A stretch of 64,000 nucleotides of DNA from Maribellus maritimus (GTDB lineage: Bacteria > Bacteroidota > Bacteroidia > Bacteroidales > Prolixibacteraceae): positions 28,208-92,207 of the forward strand of contig NZ_JAIKLE010000027.1 in the NCBI RefSeq assembly GCF_022267315.1. The letters are read 5' to 3'. Both the position numbers and the translations under genes were made by a program. Shown here in pieces: positions 42,571 through 52,322 of the stretch (positions within the stretch are counted from its first letter, which is position 1; each line of letters begins with the position of its first letter). The notes under the pieces were generated by a model. It did not search any database and was not told the origin of the DNA. It saw nothing but the letters and a program-made list of their open reading frames with translations.

Positions 42571-43794
42571 TTATTTAATCAATTCAGCAATCTGCCATAA
42601 GTCATTATCGCCGTAATGTTCCAGAGAGTTACCGCAATGAACGACAACAACTTCCTTGTCAGGAATAACATAAATGTTTTGCCCAAGGTTACCGGAAGCC
42701 GCAAACTGAAAAGTAGAATCACAATTGGTGTGTCCCCACCACTGATAATTGTAATAAACATGTTTACAATTCTCTCCTCCAAACCAGTCGGGATAAATGC
42801 CTCGCAAAATGGATTTGTTTTCTCTTGTAGATTCTAAAACCCAATCTTCCGAAATAATTTGATTGCCATTCCAGTTTCCATTATTAAGAAAAAGGCGGCC
42901 AAACCGCGCATAATCAATGGCTCGGGCAATTAAGCGGCTGGGCATATATTCAAAACCCGATTTCTTGCTGTCAATAGAAAAGAGCGCGTCATATTCCATT
43001 ACCTGCGACCACAACTTTTCCTGCAAATATTCCGACACGGTTTTATGTGTTGCCCGTTCAATAATCAATCCCAGATAACTTGTATTGTAATTGTTATACT
43101 CAAATGATTTGCCCGGTTCTCTTGCAATATCCACTTTTTTCAGCAACAGTTTCCGAACATTTGGATGGTAATATCCTACTGCTTCATCATGCCAGGGAAG
43201 GTGAATGTAGGTGCCCGGAATATATCCGGAAAAATATTTTAGTCCGGAGCGCATTTCAAGCAAATTTTTTATAGTGATCTTTTCAAAATCAGGGTTACGC
43301 TCTTTCAACTCAGGGATGTATTTTGTCATCGGATCGTCAACACTCGAAATCAAACCATCGTCAATAGCAGCACCAATCAGAAATGAAATAAACGATTTTG
43401 CCATCGACTGGGAATGAAAATACGAATCGCGTGAGAAACCTTTAAAATATTTTTCGTAAAGAATGGTGTCTTTCCGAATAAAAACCAAAGCTGTGGTTTG
43501 CGATTTTTCCACCCACTCGTCAAACGAACTAAATCCTGAACGCTTGACTCTGTCATGAAACAGGGATTCCACATATCCCTCATCGATTCTCGTTACAAAC
43601 CGAAATGTATCTTTTGAGCCTTCGATTCTACGATTTTCATATTTCTGGTAATCATAAACATCGGCTACATTCTGCGTAATCAGACGGTAAATATAGGTTG
43701 GCGTATATTCTACTGATAAAATAATAAGCGCAGCAAACATCAATACAACAGGAGTTAGGATTACTATTTTAATTGCTTTAAGTATTGTTTTCAT
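42571..43794 (-). CDS. Serine hydrolase (class C beta-lactamase/PBP-like), membrane anchored
   Basis: A 407-residue protein with an N-terminal membrane anchor (IVILTPVVLMFAALIIL). The serine-hydrolase triad motifs are SMAK (about residues 131-134, S-x-x-K nucleophile), YNNYN (Y-x-N, about 229-233), and a C-terminal HCGNSL near the position of the KTG-equivalent. The family includes beta-lactamases, DD-peptidases and esterases; the third motif is not a clear KTG, so esterase-like activity is as likely. It is convergent to nothing and 88 bp from the Fur-family gene on the same strand, separated by the operator region. A paralogue is at 52323. Confidence 0.75.
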   Translation of the reverse strand: MKTILKAIKIVILTPVVLMFAALIILSVEYTPTYIYRLITQNVADVYDYQKYENRRIEGSKDTFRFVTRIDEGYVESLFHDRVKRSGFSSFDEWVEKSQTTALVFIRKDTILYEKYFKGFSRDSYFHSQSMAKSFISFLIGAAIDDGLISSVDDPMTKYIPELKERNPDFEKITIKNLLEMRSGLKYFSGYIPGTYIHLPWHDEAVGYYHPNVRKLLLKKVDIAREPGKSFEYNNYNTSYLGLIIERATHKTVSEYLQEKLWSQVMEYDALFSIDSKKSGFEYMPSRLIARAIDYARFGRLFLNNGNWNGNQIISEDWVLESTRENKSILRGIYPDWFGGENCKHVYYNYQWWGHTNCDSTFQFAASGNLGQNIYVIPDKEVVVVHCGNSLEHYGDNDLWQIAELIK

Positions 43795-43901
43795 GATAAT
43801 TTTTTATGCATTCAATCTATCTTCAACTTGGTTTTCATAAAAATAATACAACAAAGGTAAAGACCAGTCTGCACTCAAATGTTCGGAATTATAAACCGGT
43901 A

Positions 43902-45707
43902 CTAAAATGTTTGATTTTTTTTCAAAAACTCCTTTGGCGTCACCCCGGTTTCCTTTTTGAAATAGGTGTTAAAAACCGTTTTGGAATTAAAACCGCTTTC
44001 ATAGGCCAGTCCAATCAAAGAAATATGACTGTTCTCCGGATCTACGGCCAGCTTCTTAAAATATTCAATCCGGTAGAAATTTATAAATTCATTAAAATTT
44101 TTGCCGATGCGTTCATTCAGCAGCCATGATAGTTTATTGGGGTGAATTTCAACCTGGGCTGCAAGTGAACGAAGCGAAAGATTCGGAACGAGAAAAGGTT
44201 CTTCCTCTTCAATAAAACGAAGCAAATTTTTAGCAAAAACATTGGCCGTTTGTATATCCAAAAGAGGTGTCTTCTCCTGGCTCAATTTTATTTCTTCTTC
44301 CCGATGCCCGTAGAATTTTTGCCGGTATTTCTCATAACGCACATCATTTTTTAACTTATTTGCCAGAGGGTCAGCGTAACTGAGCAACAAAACAGACGAT
44401 TTCAGTTTGATTGCCTTTTCAATCCAATCAAAAGCCTCGTCCGGCTTTCCCATGTTTGCATAAGCAAGATACAAATATGAATGCGCTTGAAAAGCTGTTT
44501 CTTCCTGCGCTTTCTTTAATAGTTGCATGAAGTATTTGTTGGTCTGAGGCTCATCATTTTTAAGGATGTACGCCAAACAAATAGTTCCCAGCTTTTCGTC
44601 GGGAACTACAATCTCTTTAGGCATTTTATCAAGGAACTGAATCGCTTCATCATATTTCCCCATCCTCAGCAAACAATAGCTACGAACAATGTATGCTGGA
44701 ATGTTATTGGGATTATTAGCCAAACATTCATCGTACAATTCTAATGCGTCAGCATAATTTTCAAAACGATAGTGATAATAGGCTCTGTAAAATAATGTTT
44801 CCTGCGAAATCGGATCAATGCTATGTGCGATCTCCAGGTGCTGCTTCGCTTTGTCTTTTTCACCCAAAATCATGTATAACATCGACACAAACTGCTGCGC
44901 TTCCGGGTAATTCGATTTTAGTTCAACTGCCCGAAGTCCGTGCTTAAAGGCTTCCTGAAAATCAGCGTTATAAAAGAAAGAGAAGTTCGCCAAAAGATAA
45001 TGCACTCCTGCATTTTCAGGATTCAGAGCATACGCTTTGTCCATATAGTCTCGCGAGATTGTCCAAGCCTCATCCCGCGGCATCAACTCTGTTACGGCAA
45101 AAAAACTGTATGTATCCGCCAATCCTACAAGCGAATCGGAGTGATTTGGGTCAAGTGCAATAGCTTTTTCATAAAACTCAATGGCTTTACGTGCATCTAC
45201 CGGATTCCATTTGTTAAAATGATAACGGCCTTTCAGAAAATATTCATATGCATCCAGACTTTCGGTTTTCTTTTCCACCAGATGATCCTGTATTTCAAAG
45301 TGACCGTATTGTTCTCTGAGTTTATCAGCAATCAGCAAACTGATTTCATCCTGAATTTCAAAAATATTCTCCAATTTCCTGTCCCATGTTTCCGACCAAA
45401 AATGAAAATCTTCCGCAGCATGAATCAACTGCGCCGTAATGCGTATTGTTTTTGCTGCCAACCGAACACTGCCTTCCAGAATAGTTGACACATTCAACTC
45501 TCTTGCTATTTGCGTGATGGGAATATTTTTACTTTTAAAATAAAAGGACGAAGTTCTTGAAGTTACTTTCAAATGTTTGATACTGGCCAACGCATTGATG
45601 ATTTCTTCTGTTATCCCGTCGCTGAAATATTCCATTTCATCACTGCCACTCATATTTACAAAGGGTAGTACAGCTATTGTTTTTTCTGGTGGTTTAAATT
45701 TTTCCAT
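43902..45707 (-). CDS. AraC-family regulator: TolB-like + TPR + C-terminal HTH
   Basis: A 601-residue soluble regulator. Residues 9-130 form a TolB-like/FlgO-type domain (KTIAVLPFVNMSGSDEMEYF, then STILEGSVR). TPR repeats span about 150-440 (YEKAIALDPNHSDSL, DALELYDECLANNPNNI and others). Residues about 480-598 are an AraC-type DNA-binding domain (LSLRSLAAQVEIHPNKLSWLL and the second HTH around LAYESGFNSKTVFNTYFKKETG). No membrane segment is seen. The TolB-like/TPR half probably senses or scaffolds. It lies divergent from the dienelactone-hydrolase gene. It shares its TolB-TPR block with the regulator at 47637, in the reverse domain order. Confidence 0.8.
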   Translation of the reverse strand: MEKFKPPEKTIAVLPFVNMSGSDEMEYFSDGITEEIINALASIKHLKVTSRTSSFYFKSKNIPITQIARELNVSTILEGSVRLAAKTIRITAQLIHAAEDFHFWSETWDRKLENIFEIQDEISLLIADKLREQYGHFEIQDHLVEKKTESLDAYEYFLKGRYHFNKWNPVDARKAIEFYEKAIALDPNHSDSLVGLADTYSFFAVTELMPRDEAWTISRDYMDKAYALNPENAGVHYLLANFSFFYNADFQEAFKHGLRAVELKSNYPEAQQFVSMLYMILGEKDKAKQHLEIAHSIDPISQETLFYRAYYHYRFENYADALELYDECLANNPNNIPAYIVRSYCLLRMGKYDEAIQFLDKMPKEIVVPDEKLGTICLAYILKNDEPQTNKYFMQLLKKAQEETAFQAHSYLYLAYANMGKPDEAFDWIEKAIKLKSSVLLLSYADPLANKLKNDVRYEKYRQKFYGHREEEIKLSQEKTPLLDIQTANVFAKNLLRFIEEEEPFLVPNLSLRSLAAQVEIHPNKLSWLLNERIGKNFNEFINFYRIEYFKKLAVDPENSHISLIGLAYESGFNSKTVFNTYFKKETGVTPKEFLKKNQTF

Positions 45708-45964
45708 TTGGTTTTACATATTACAGGAATTCTCCATTGAACGGTAATTCTACCCATATTTCCGCAAAAAATAAAGATATTAATTTTAAACATGGGTGCA
45801 GAAAAAAAGTTTAAACATAAATATTCTACTTATGGTAGATAAGTATTTAAAATGAAATAAACTCAAAAAGACTCCATCAATCACAGACTCCTTTTTAAGT
45901 ATTTTTTTTGTTTTAGAATGAACAAAACTATCTCTACGTCAGTTACATAAAATAAAATTAAACT

Positions 45965-46852
45965 ATGAAAGAGATTACAAAAGCAGACATCAAACAGGAA
46001 GTTTTTGATTTGTATGATGCATATGCTCACAACAGGATTAACCGTAAGCAATTTGTTGAAAGACTTTCAGTTTATGCGGTAGGCGGATTAACAGTATCGT
46101 CGCTAATGGCTTTTATTATGCCTAATTATCAGGACAAAATTCAGGTGCAGGCTGATGATGAAAGGCTGAAAACTGAATTTGTAGAATACACATCTCCTAA
46201 AGGTGGTGGAAAAATAAAAGCTCAGCTTTCACGCCCCGCAGGCAATAATCAGAAACTACCAGGGATTGTGGTGGTTCATGAAAACCGTGGTCTGAATCCA
46301 TATATTGCAGATGTAGGCCGCCGGGCAGCACTGGAAGGATATATTTCTATAGCACCCGATGCGCTCACACCACTTGGAGGATACCCGGGCAATGACGATG
46401 AAGGAAGAGCTTTGCAAGGCAAGCGTGACAGAACTGAAATGCTGGAAGATTTTATTGCTGCTTTTAACTATTTAAAGTCACATCCGGAATGCAATGGAAG
46501 CATTGGTGTGGTTGGATTTTGCTTTGGTGGTTGGATTTCAAATATGATGGCTGTAAAGGTATCTGATTTGAAAGCTTCTGTGCCATTTTACGGCGGACAA
46601 CCTGCGGAAGAAGATGTTCAAAAAATAGAGGCTTCGTTGTTACTTCAATATGCAGGGTTAGACGAAAGGGTAAATGCAGGATGGCCGGCGTATGAAGCGG
46701 CTTTGAAAAAATACAATAAAGAATATACAGCCTATATTTACCCGGGTGTAAATCACGGGTTTCATAACGATACCACTCCTCGTTATGATGAAGATGCAGC
46801 CCAATTGGCATGGAAACGCACAGTCGAATTTTTTAATGACAAACTCAAGTAA
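45965..46852 (+). CDS. Dienelactone-hydrolase-family protein
   Basis: A 295-residue alpha/beta-hydrolase. The N-terminal 60 residues contain a hydrophobic stretch (YAVGGLTVSSLMAFIMP) that may be a signal or anchor. The catalytic Cys is in GFCFGG (about residues 181-186), the Asp in AGLDERV (about 228-234), and the His in NHGFHND (about 261-267). That Cys-Asp-His set is the dienelactone-hydrolase hallmark. A palindrome TACTTAT-GGTAG-ATAAGTA lies about 120 bp upstream, in the gap shared with the divergent AraC-type gene, and may be its operator. The substrate is unknown. Confidence 0.85.
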   Translation: MKEITKADIKQEVFDLYDAYAHNRINRKQFVERLSVYAVGGLTVSSLMAFIMPNYQDKIQVQADDERLKTEFVEYTSPKGGGKIKAQLSRPAGNNQKLPGIVVVHENRGLNPYIADVGRRAALEGYISIAPDALTPLGGYPGNDDEGRALQGKRDRTEMLEDFIAAFNYLKSHPECNGSIGVVGFCFGGWISNMMAVKVSDLKASVPFYGGQPAEEDVQKIEASLLLQYAGLDERVNAGWPAYEAALKKYNKEYTAYIYPGVNHGFHNDTTPRYDEDAAQLAWKRTVEFFNDKLK

Positions 46853-47134
46853 AACGTATTTAACGAATACAGTCTTATTTATAATTTCAGAGCTTTTTAC
46901 AGCTCTACTTCTACAAGAAAAAGGAGGTGCAATTGTATCCTTCTTTTTTTTATTTCAACACGCCTCCGTAAAAATCTACAAAGAGTTGATACTCTTAAAG
47001 AAAGAATTACTGATAACAGATTAGGCATTTTTTACCTTCAATTTCAGCAACATATATTTCAAAAAAATACCAATAACTCCTAATTTTACTTTCACTAAAA
47101 AGACTTTAAAAAATTTAGTAATCATCATTTTAAT

Positions 47135-47617
47135 ATGTTGATTCACAATTACCAAAAACAAAGTAAGATGGGAGCAGGCAGAACAGAAATGATTTCTTTT
47201 AAAGATGCAAAAGTGGCTTATTTAAATGCCAAAGAAGATAAATTTAAATTAATTGGTTGCCCGATAAAAGGTATTCACTGCACAAATATTCTTCCGGAAA
47301 TAAATAAACTTTATGCCGAATCAGAGCTGGCAAGGGAAAACAAGGAATACCAAAAATCTGTTGAGCAACTTCAAAAAGCATATTACAGAACTCTTGAATT
47401 AAAAGAATCTCCCTGTACGAAGTGTGTCTCGATGTTTCAGTCTTCAATTAATGAAACACTTGAAACGATGCAGGAAGAACTATACGAGATGTCTTTTGGT
47501 ATCTTCCACAGAAAACGCTACCAATTGGCTTATTCAAAATTGAGCAATTTCATAAAAAAACTAAACATCTTCAAGGTTGAGGGAAATCCTGTATTAACTA
47601 CAAAAGAAGTTGGTTAG
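47135..47617 (+). CDS. Small CxxC/TPR-like protein, paralogue of 58607
   Basis: A 160-residue soluble protein of unrecognised family; an internal ATG at 47168 may be the true start, since the paralogue aligns from there. Two Cys pairs are conserved with the protein at 58607: C-x6-C (GCPIKGIHC, about residues 41-49) and C-x2-C (SPCTKC, about 96-101). Between them is a helical segment sharing NKEYQKSVEQLQKAYYRTLELKE-type residues, close to one TPR unit. The C-terminal third also aligns (GIF-x-x-RYQ). The four Cys could bind one zinc. It is convergent with the cyclase-containing regulator (20-bp gap). No function is assigned. Confidence 0.65.
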   Translation: MLIHNYQKQSKMGAGRTEMISFKDAKVAYLNAKEDKFKLIGCPIKGIHCTNILPEINKLYAESELARENKEYQKSVEQLQKAYYRTLELKESPCTKCVSMFQSSINETLETMQEELYEMSFGIFHRKRYQLAYSKLSNFIKKLNIFKVEGNPVLTTKEVG

Positions 47618-47636
47618 AAAAAAATAAAACCAATTC

Positions 47637-50252
47637 TTACAATAAGCCTTTTTTCTGAAGTGAATCCTTAATTTTTTGATGCCACTCCCAAAAATTATTT
47701 TCAATTTTTGTTGTTACCGATTTAAACTCCGGAAAATCATTGATATTCTCAAATAACGGTTCTATTGGGGTAAACAGTACTACCCAATAAAAATAATTGC
47801 TTTCCTCAGAAAACAACTTCAACTGTTCAATTGCTTTGGCGTTTTCACTTTTGTATGAATAATATAATGCCAAGCCCGTGTGTTTATATACTGAGTTATC
47901 GTTTTCTGTATATATTTTAAATTCTTCCAACAATTTTTCTCCCTCTTCAACAAAACCCATTTGATTAAAAACGTATCCTATTTTTGCATTTTCAGAGTAA
48001 TAAATATTCAAATTATACGCCTTCCTGATATCAATAAACTTCCTGTAGTAGTTGTAAGCGTTTTCGTAATCCTGAAGGTAATAATAGATTTTGCCTACTT
48101 CCTGCATAATATCAAGACGGGAAGTATCCCTTTTATACGTTTCCAGCAAAAGGTCTCTGGTTTGAATCAGGTCTTTATTTCCGGCGAATACAATATATGC
48201 TTTTGTATAAGCAGAATACAGATTACCGGGATAATACGCTAATGATTTATTGATATATTTTTCTGCTTCCTCCTGAAATCCTGCCTGAATAAATGCATTT
48301 GCAATGTGCAGATAATTAAAGCTTCCGATGGTTGAGTCGTAGGAAGAAATATCAATTTTTAGGCCCCGCAATGCATATTCAAGATATTTTTCTGTATTTG
48401 GCAGATGATTGACATACAAGTCGAGAAGGAAAACAAAAACCAGATCGTAATTCGGATTATACTCGAGCGCTTTTTCAAAGTAGGGAACCGCCAGTTCATA
48501 CTCCTGACTATTCATATAAAACAAGCCTTTGGCGATTAAACTTTGCGGTAACTTTGAATCGTAAAACATAGCCCTGTCCGCATAATAATTTATTGAATCG
48601 GTAAATAATCTGGTTGCCCGGCTTTCGTCTATAGTGTAATAAGCCATTGCCAATGCCGCATATGCACGGGCAAATTCACCATCCATTTCAATGGCTTTCC
48701 TTAAATATGGAATTGATTGTCTTGCATTTTCGGGTAATCCTTTATTCAAAATATCAGTTCCTTTCAGAAAAATATCATAAGCTTCCAGATTATCTGTTGG
48801 TATTTTGTTGATGCTTTCCTGAACTTCCGGCGAAACGATTACTTCAATTTCCTCAGCAATATTTTTTGCCACTTCACCCTGCAAAGAAAAAATATCACCA
48901 GTCTCCCGGTTGTATTGTTCTGCCCACAAATGTTTATCATTTTTTGCATCTATCAGCTGAATATTCAACAAAATCTTATTTCCTACTTTTTGCCCACTCC
49001 CTTCAACGAGGAAATTTACACCCAATTCATGGGCAATTTCCGGAGATGTTTTTGGACTATTCCTGTATTTTTCCACCGAAGTCCTGCTAATAACACGCAA
49101 ATCCTGAATCTTTTGCAAGTTATTTAATGTCGATTCCATCAAGCCATTTATGAAATACACATTGGTAGAATCGTTGCTATCGTTTTTAAATGGCAAAACA
49201 GCAATCGATTTTTCAGCATTCCTTTCTTTAAAAAAAACTGATTTTACAGAAACAAATAATAAAACAGCAACAAGTAAAGCTGCAACATAAATACCGACAA
49301 TCATTCCCGGATTTTTTCTCTCTGTACTTTTTTTACTGATTTTATCCTTTTTCAGAACTTCATTTCTGCCGGGAACAGCTAAGCCCGGATTGGAAACCAC
49401 AAAAATTTCTACCGGCTTCCCAACATTTTTTAACTGAAATTCTCCCAGCGACAAGGTTTTAATGGCCGGTTGATTTTTTATTTCATCATAAATTTTTTCA
49501 GAAATAAAAACACTTCTGGCATAAGCCAGCGCTTCAATTCTTGCAGCAACATTAACTCCGTCTCCTATTATTCCATCGTCTGAAAAAATAATATCTCCAC
49601 TGTGGATACCAATTCTGACCGGGACCTGGGGTTCTTCCAAAAAATTTAATTGAATTTCAATGGCACACCGTACCGCGTCTATTGCACTGCTAAATGTACT
49701 CAGTGTCCCATCGCCATAATACTGCAAAATTTTACCGTTGTACTTTGAGGTAACCGAATTAAAAACTTCGCGATGCCTGTTTCGTATTTGTATTGCTTTA
49801 CCTTCATCCTGTTGCATCATTGAGGTGTACCCTTCAATATCGGCAAACATTATGGCTGCCAGTTGATGGCATTGTAAATTTACACTGAAATTTTCCGTTA
49901 CTTTTTCAGATTCCTGCACCTCTGCTATTTTTCCCGGGGGATAACCAAAATACTCACGAAAACACTTGATAAAATAGGAAGTGCTGCTAAAACCCACTTT
50001 GTATGATACCTGTGATACGTTGTAAGTTCCATCCTGCATCATTTCCCTCGCATGTTCCAGGCGCACATTTCGGATGAACTGACTGACTGATAAATCCGTT
50101 AGTTTTTTTACCTTTCTCAGCAAATTCGAACGACTCATCCCAATTTCTTCTGCCAGTTCGGAAACACCAAACTGTTCATCAGAAATATTCTCTTCTATAA
50201 TTTCAGTAATTTTTTGAAGAAAATCTTTGTCTATGGAACGGATTTCAGACAC
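47637..50252 (-). CDS. AraC HTH + class III cyclase + TM + TolB-like/TPR regulator
   Basis: An 871-residue multi-domain protein. An AraC-type HTH comes first (about residues 10-110, SRSNLLRKVKKLTDLSVSQF and SYKVGFSSTSYFIKCFRE). A class III adenylate/guanylate cyclase domain follows (about 128-290), with both metal Asp motifs (FADIEGYT and YYGDGT), a Lys in the GKILQ strand and the N-x3-R pair in VNVAARIE, so it may be active. A single membrane helix (about 318-342, IYVAALLVAVLLFVSV) leads to a TolB-like domain (AEKSIAVLPFKNDSND) and about eight TPRs to the end. DNA-binding and cyclase would be cytoplasmic, with TolB/TPR outside. It lies divergent from the acyltransferase gene at 50580. Confidence 0.8.
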   Translation of the reverse strand: MSEIRSIDKDFLQKITEIIEENISDEQFGVSELAEEIGMSRSNLLRKVKKLTDLSVSQFIRNVRLEHAREMMQDGTYNVSQVSYKVGFSSTSYFIKCFREYFGYPPGKIAEVQESEKVTENFSVNLQCHQLAAIMFADIEGYTSMMQQDEGKAIQIRNRHREVFNSVTSKYNGKILQYYGDGTLSTFSSAIDAVRCAIEIQLNFLEEPQVPVRIGIHSGDIIFSDDGIIGDGVNVAARIEALAYARSVFISEKIYDEIKNQPAIKTLSLGEFQLKNVGKPVEIFVVSNPGLAVPGRNEVLKKDKISKKSTERKNPGMIVGIYVAALLVAVLLFVSVKSVFFKERNAEKSIAVLPFKNDSNDSTNVYFINGLMESTLNNLQKIQDLRVISRTSVEKYRNSPKTSPEIAHELGVNFLVEGSGQKVGNKILLNIQLIDAKNDKHLWAEQYNRETGDIFSLQGEVAKNIAEEIEVIVSPEVQESINKIPTDNLEAYDIFLKGTDILNKGLPENARQSIPYLRKAIEMDGEFARAYAALAMAYYTIDESRATRLFTDSINYYADRAMFYDSKLPQSLIAKGLFYMNSQEYELAVPYFEKALEYNPNYDLVFVFLLDLYVNHLPNTEKYLEYALRGLKIDISSYDSTIGSFNYLHIANAFIQAGFQEEAEKYINKSLAYYPGNLYSAYTKAYIVFAGNKDLIQTRDLLLETYKRDTSRLDIMQEVGKIYYYLQDYENAYNYYRKFIDIRKAYNLNIYYSENAKIGYVFNQMGFVEEGEKLLEEFKIYTENDNSVYKHTGLALYYSYKSENAKAIEQLKLFSEESNYFYWVVLFTPIEPLFENINDFPEFKSVTTKIENNFWEWHQKIKDSLQKKGLL

Positions 50253-50579
50253 CTGATTAATCGATTTTTTTGGAATTTAATGCCAAGATACAAATAATTG
50301 TAAAAACAAAATTTCAAAATTCAAGACACAAATAAATTTCAAACTCAACGATTTACCGGAATTCTGCAAACACATTTTTTAATACTTTTTAAATTTAATT
50401 TTGATGCCTGCCTATTCGAGATTTAAAGACAATTGCATCATAATTTATATCTCTGCGCCATAATTTATATTCACTGCTGAAACTTCATATTCTTTGGCTT
50501 TTAATTGATTAACCCTGCATCACGATTTGCCGGACCTTTACATCAACGAAAAATCGCAAAATACATTAAAACAATTACA
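50253..50579. promoter_or_regulatory. Divergent promoter region with phased direct repeats
   Basis: About 325 bp. CATAATTTATAT occurs at 50439-50450 and again at 50459-50470, a period of exactly 20 bp (about two helical turns), with GC-containing bases before each copy. Tandem direct repeats at this spacing suit AraC-type regulators, and an AraC-type gene borders the region. No gene is seen. Confidence 0.45.
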
Positions 50580-52292
50580 ATGAAAACACGAGTTTATTTT
50601 CTGGACAATCTGAGAACTTTCTTAATCCTCCTTGTAGTTATATTACACGCGGGAATGACCTACGAACAAGGATTCGATGCGTTCTGGATTGTTAGTGATC
50701 CGGCAAAATGGAATCCAATTGCACTGGTGCGAATGTACCTCGACCTTTTTGTTATGTTTATGATGTTCTTTATTTCGGGTTACTTTATTCCGGGTTCATT
50801 AAAAAACAAAAATCCATGGGAATTCATAAAATCAAAATTTAAAAGAATTATGCTCCCCTGGATTATTGCTGTTTTTATTTTAATACCTGCCTACAAAGCC
50901 ATATTTTTATTTGCACGCGGATTGCCGCAGGAAGAATGGCTTTCCTATTTCCACATCTTTGAGAGAACCGGAACCGACCTGGCCTTTTTTGCCAACAACC
51001 CTACGCAAAACTGGTTATGGTTTCTTCCTGTACTTTTTATGTTCCAGGTATTTTATCTTGGTTTAACGAAAACCAAAATTCTGAAAGTTAAAGTTTCGCT
51101 AAAAACTGCTGTTGTTCTAACTTTTATTTTGGGAGTAATTTACAGTATGGTAATTTCTGAGGCCGGATTAAAAGGCTGGACCCACTCTCCGCTACTTGAT
51201 TTTCAGAACGAACGTTTGCTGGTCTATTTTATGTCGTTTCTTTTAGGGTCGCTTTGCTACAAACTCAATGCTTTTAAAGGAACAAAACCAAACTACAAAA
51301 TTTATATTGCTTCAAATGTAACCTTAACAATTTCATTGGGGGTGTTCACTCTTTTTGCGATAAATCTGTTTTACAATTTAATTGAACCGGGAAGGAATCA
51401 CTTTTTTATTTCAAATTTCGCCGACAGACTGGTCTATTATGCATCGGCTCTTCTCGCCATGATGAGTTTTCTCCAGATTTTAATTCATGCTTTTCGTTTT
51501 AACCTCAATAAAACCAACCCTGTTTTGAATGAACTCAGCAAAAATTCATACGCAGTTTATATCATTCATATGGTTGTTCTGGGAGTGGTTGCTTTGGCCA
51601 TGATTCATCTTCCTGTACATGGCGGAATAAAATATGTACTGCTTTCCGGCTTTACATTCCTGCTTTCAAATATGATAATTTATTCCTGGCGTGAAACCAG
51701 ACAAAAATCGATAAATGCAAAAACTGTGTTTACAACAATGGCAGTTGTTTTTATTATCGGAACAGCATTTCAAAGAACAGAAAACAAACCTCAAAAAGCA
51801 AATGAGCAACCAATCCGGGTTCAGCAACCTGTGAATCAGCCACAAATGAGTTTACATGCTGCTGTAATTACCGGGAATATGGAAATGGTAAATTATCATA
51901 TTAAAGCTGGCGCCGACATAAATAAAAAGGAAGCAGCGGGAGGCTCAAGTCCGTTAATTACAGCTTGTGTTTTTGGACAAACCGAAGCAGCACTGGCTTT
52001 AATTAAAGCAGGTGCCGATGTAAATCAAACCAACAACGATGGCTCAACTGCACTTCATACTGCTACGTTTTTTTGCCGGACTGAGGTAATTGAAGTTTTG
52101 CTGGCAAACGGAGTTGACAAATCCATAAAAAACAATGCCGGCTCAACTGCCGCCGAATCAGTCACCGTTCCCTTTGAAACCGTAAAACCCATCTATGACT
52201 ACTTCTCTAAAGTGTACGAACCGCTGGGATTAACTCTTGATTATGAAAAACTTAAAGCAACCCGTCCAGTAATTGCTGAAATGTTAAAATAG
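50580..52292 (+). CDS. Acyltransferase_3/OpgC-like membrane protein with C-terminal ankyrin repeats
   Basis: A 570-residue protein from the ATG at 50580 (MKTRVYFLDNLRTFLI). About ten membrane helices fill residues 1-400 in the pattern of acyltransferase-3/OpgC proteins, with an early conserved DNLRTF (8-13) and HAGMTYE (about 23-29). After a short linker, three ankyrin repeats occupy about 425-530 (LHAAVITGNMEMVNYHI, SPLITACVFGQTEAALAL, TALHTATFFCRTEVIEVLL). Acyltransferase-3 proteins O-acylate envelope glycans, and the ankyrin part may recruit a partner. This fusion is unusual. It is followed by a serine hydrolase gene (30-bp gap). Confidence 0.8.
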   Translation: MKTRVYFLDNLRTFLILLVVILHAGMTYEQGFDAFWIVSDPAKWNPIALVRMYLDLFVMFMMFFISGYFIPGSLKNKNPWEFIKSKFKRIMLPWIIAVFILIPAYKAIFLFARGLPQEEWLSYFHIFERTGTDLAFFANNPTQNWLWFLPVLFMFQVFYLGLTKTKILKVKVSLKTAVVLTFILGVIYSMVISEAGLKGWTHSPLLDFQNERLLVYFMSFLLGSLCYKLNAFKGTKPNYKIYIASNVTLTISLGVFTLFAINLFYNLIEPGRNHFFISNFADRLVYYASALLAMMSFLQILIHAFRFNLNKTNPVLNELSKNSYAVYIIHMVVLGVVALAMIHLPVHGGIKYVLLSGFTFLLSNMIIYSWRETRQKSINAKTVFTTMAVVFIIGTAFQRTENKPQKANEQPIRVQQPVNQPQMSLHAAVITGNMEMVNYHIKAGADINKKEAAGGSSPLITACVFGQTEAALALIKAGADVNQTNNDGSTALHTATFFCRTEVIEVLLANGVDKSIKNNAGSTAAESVTVPFETVKPIYDYFSKVYEPLGLTLDYEKLKATRPVIAEMLK

Positions 52293-52322
52293 TAACAACT
52301 GAAACCATAAAAACAAATCAAA

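Noticed and set aside
46785..47024. 79-residue plus-strand frame after the dienelactone hydrolase
   Set aside because: It overlaps the end of a well-supported gene in another frame and has no recognisable features.
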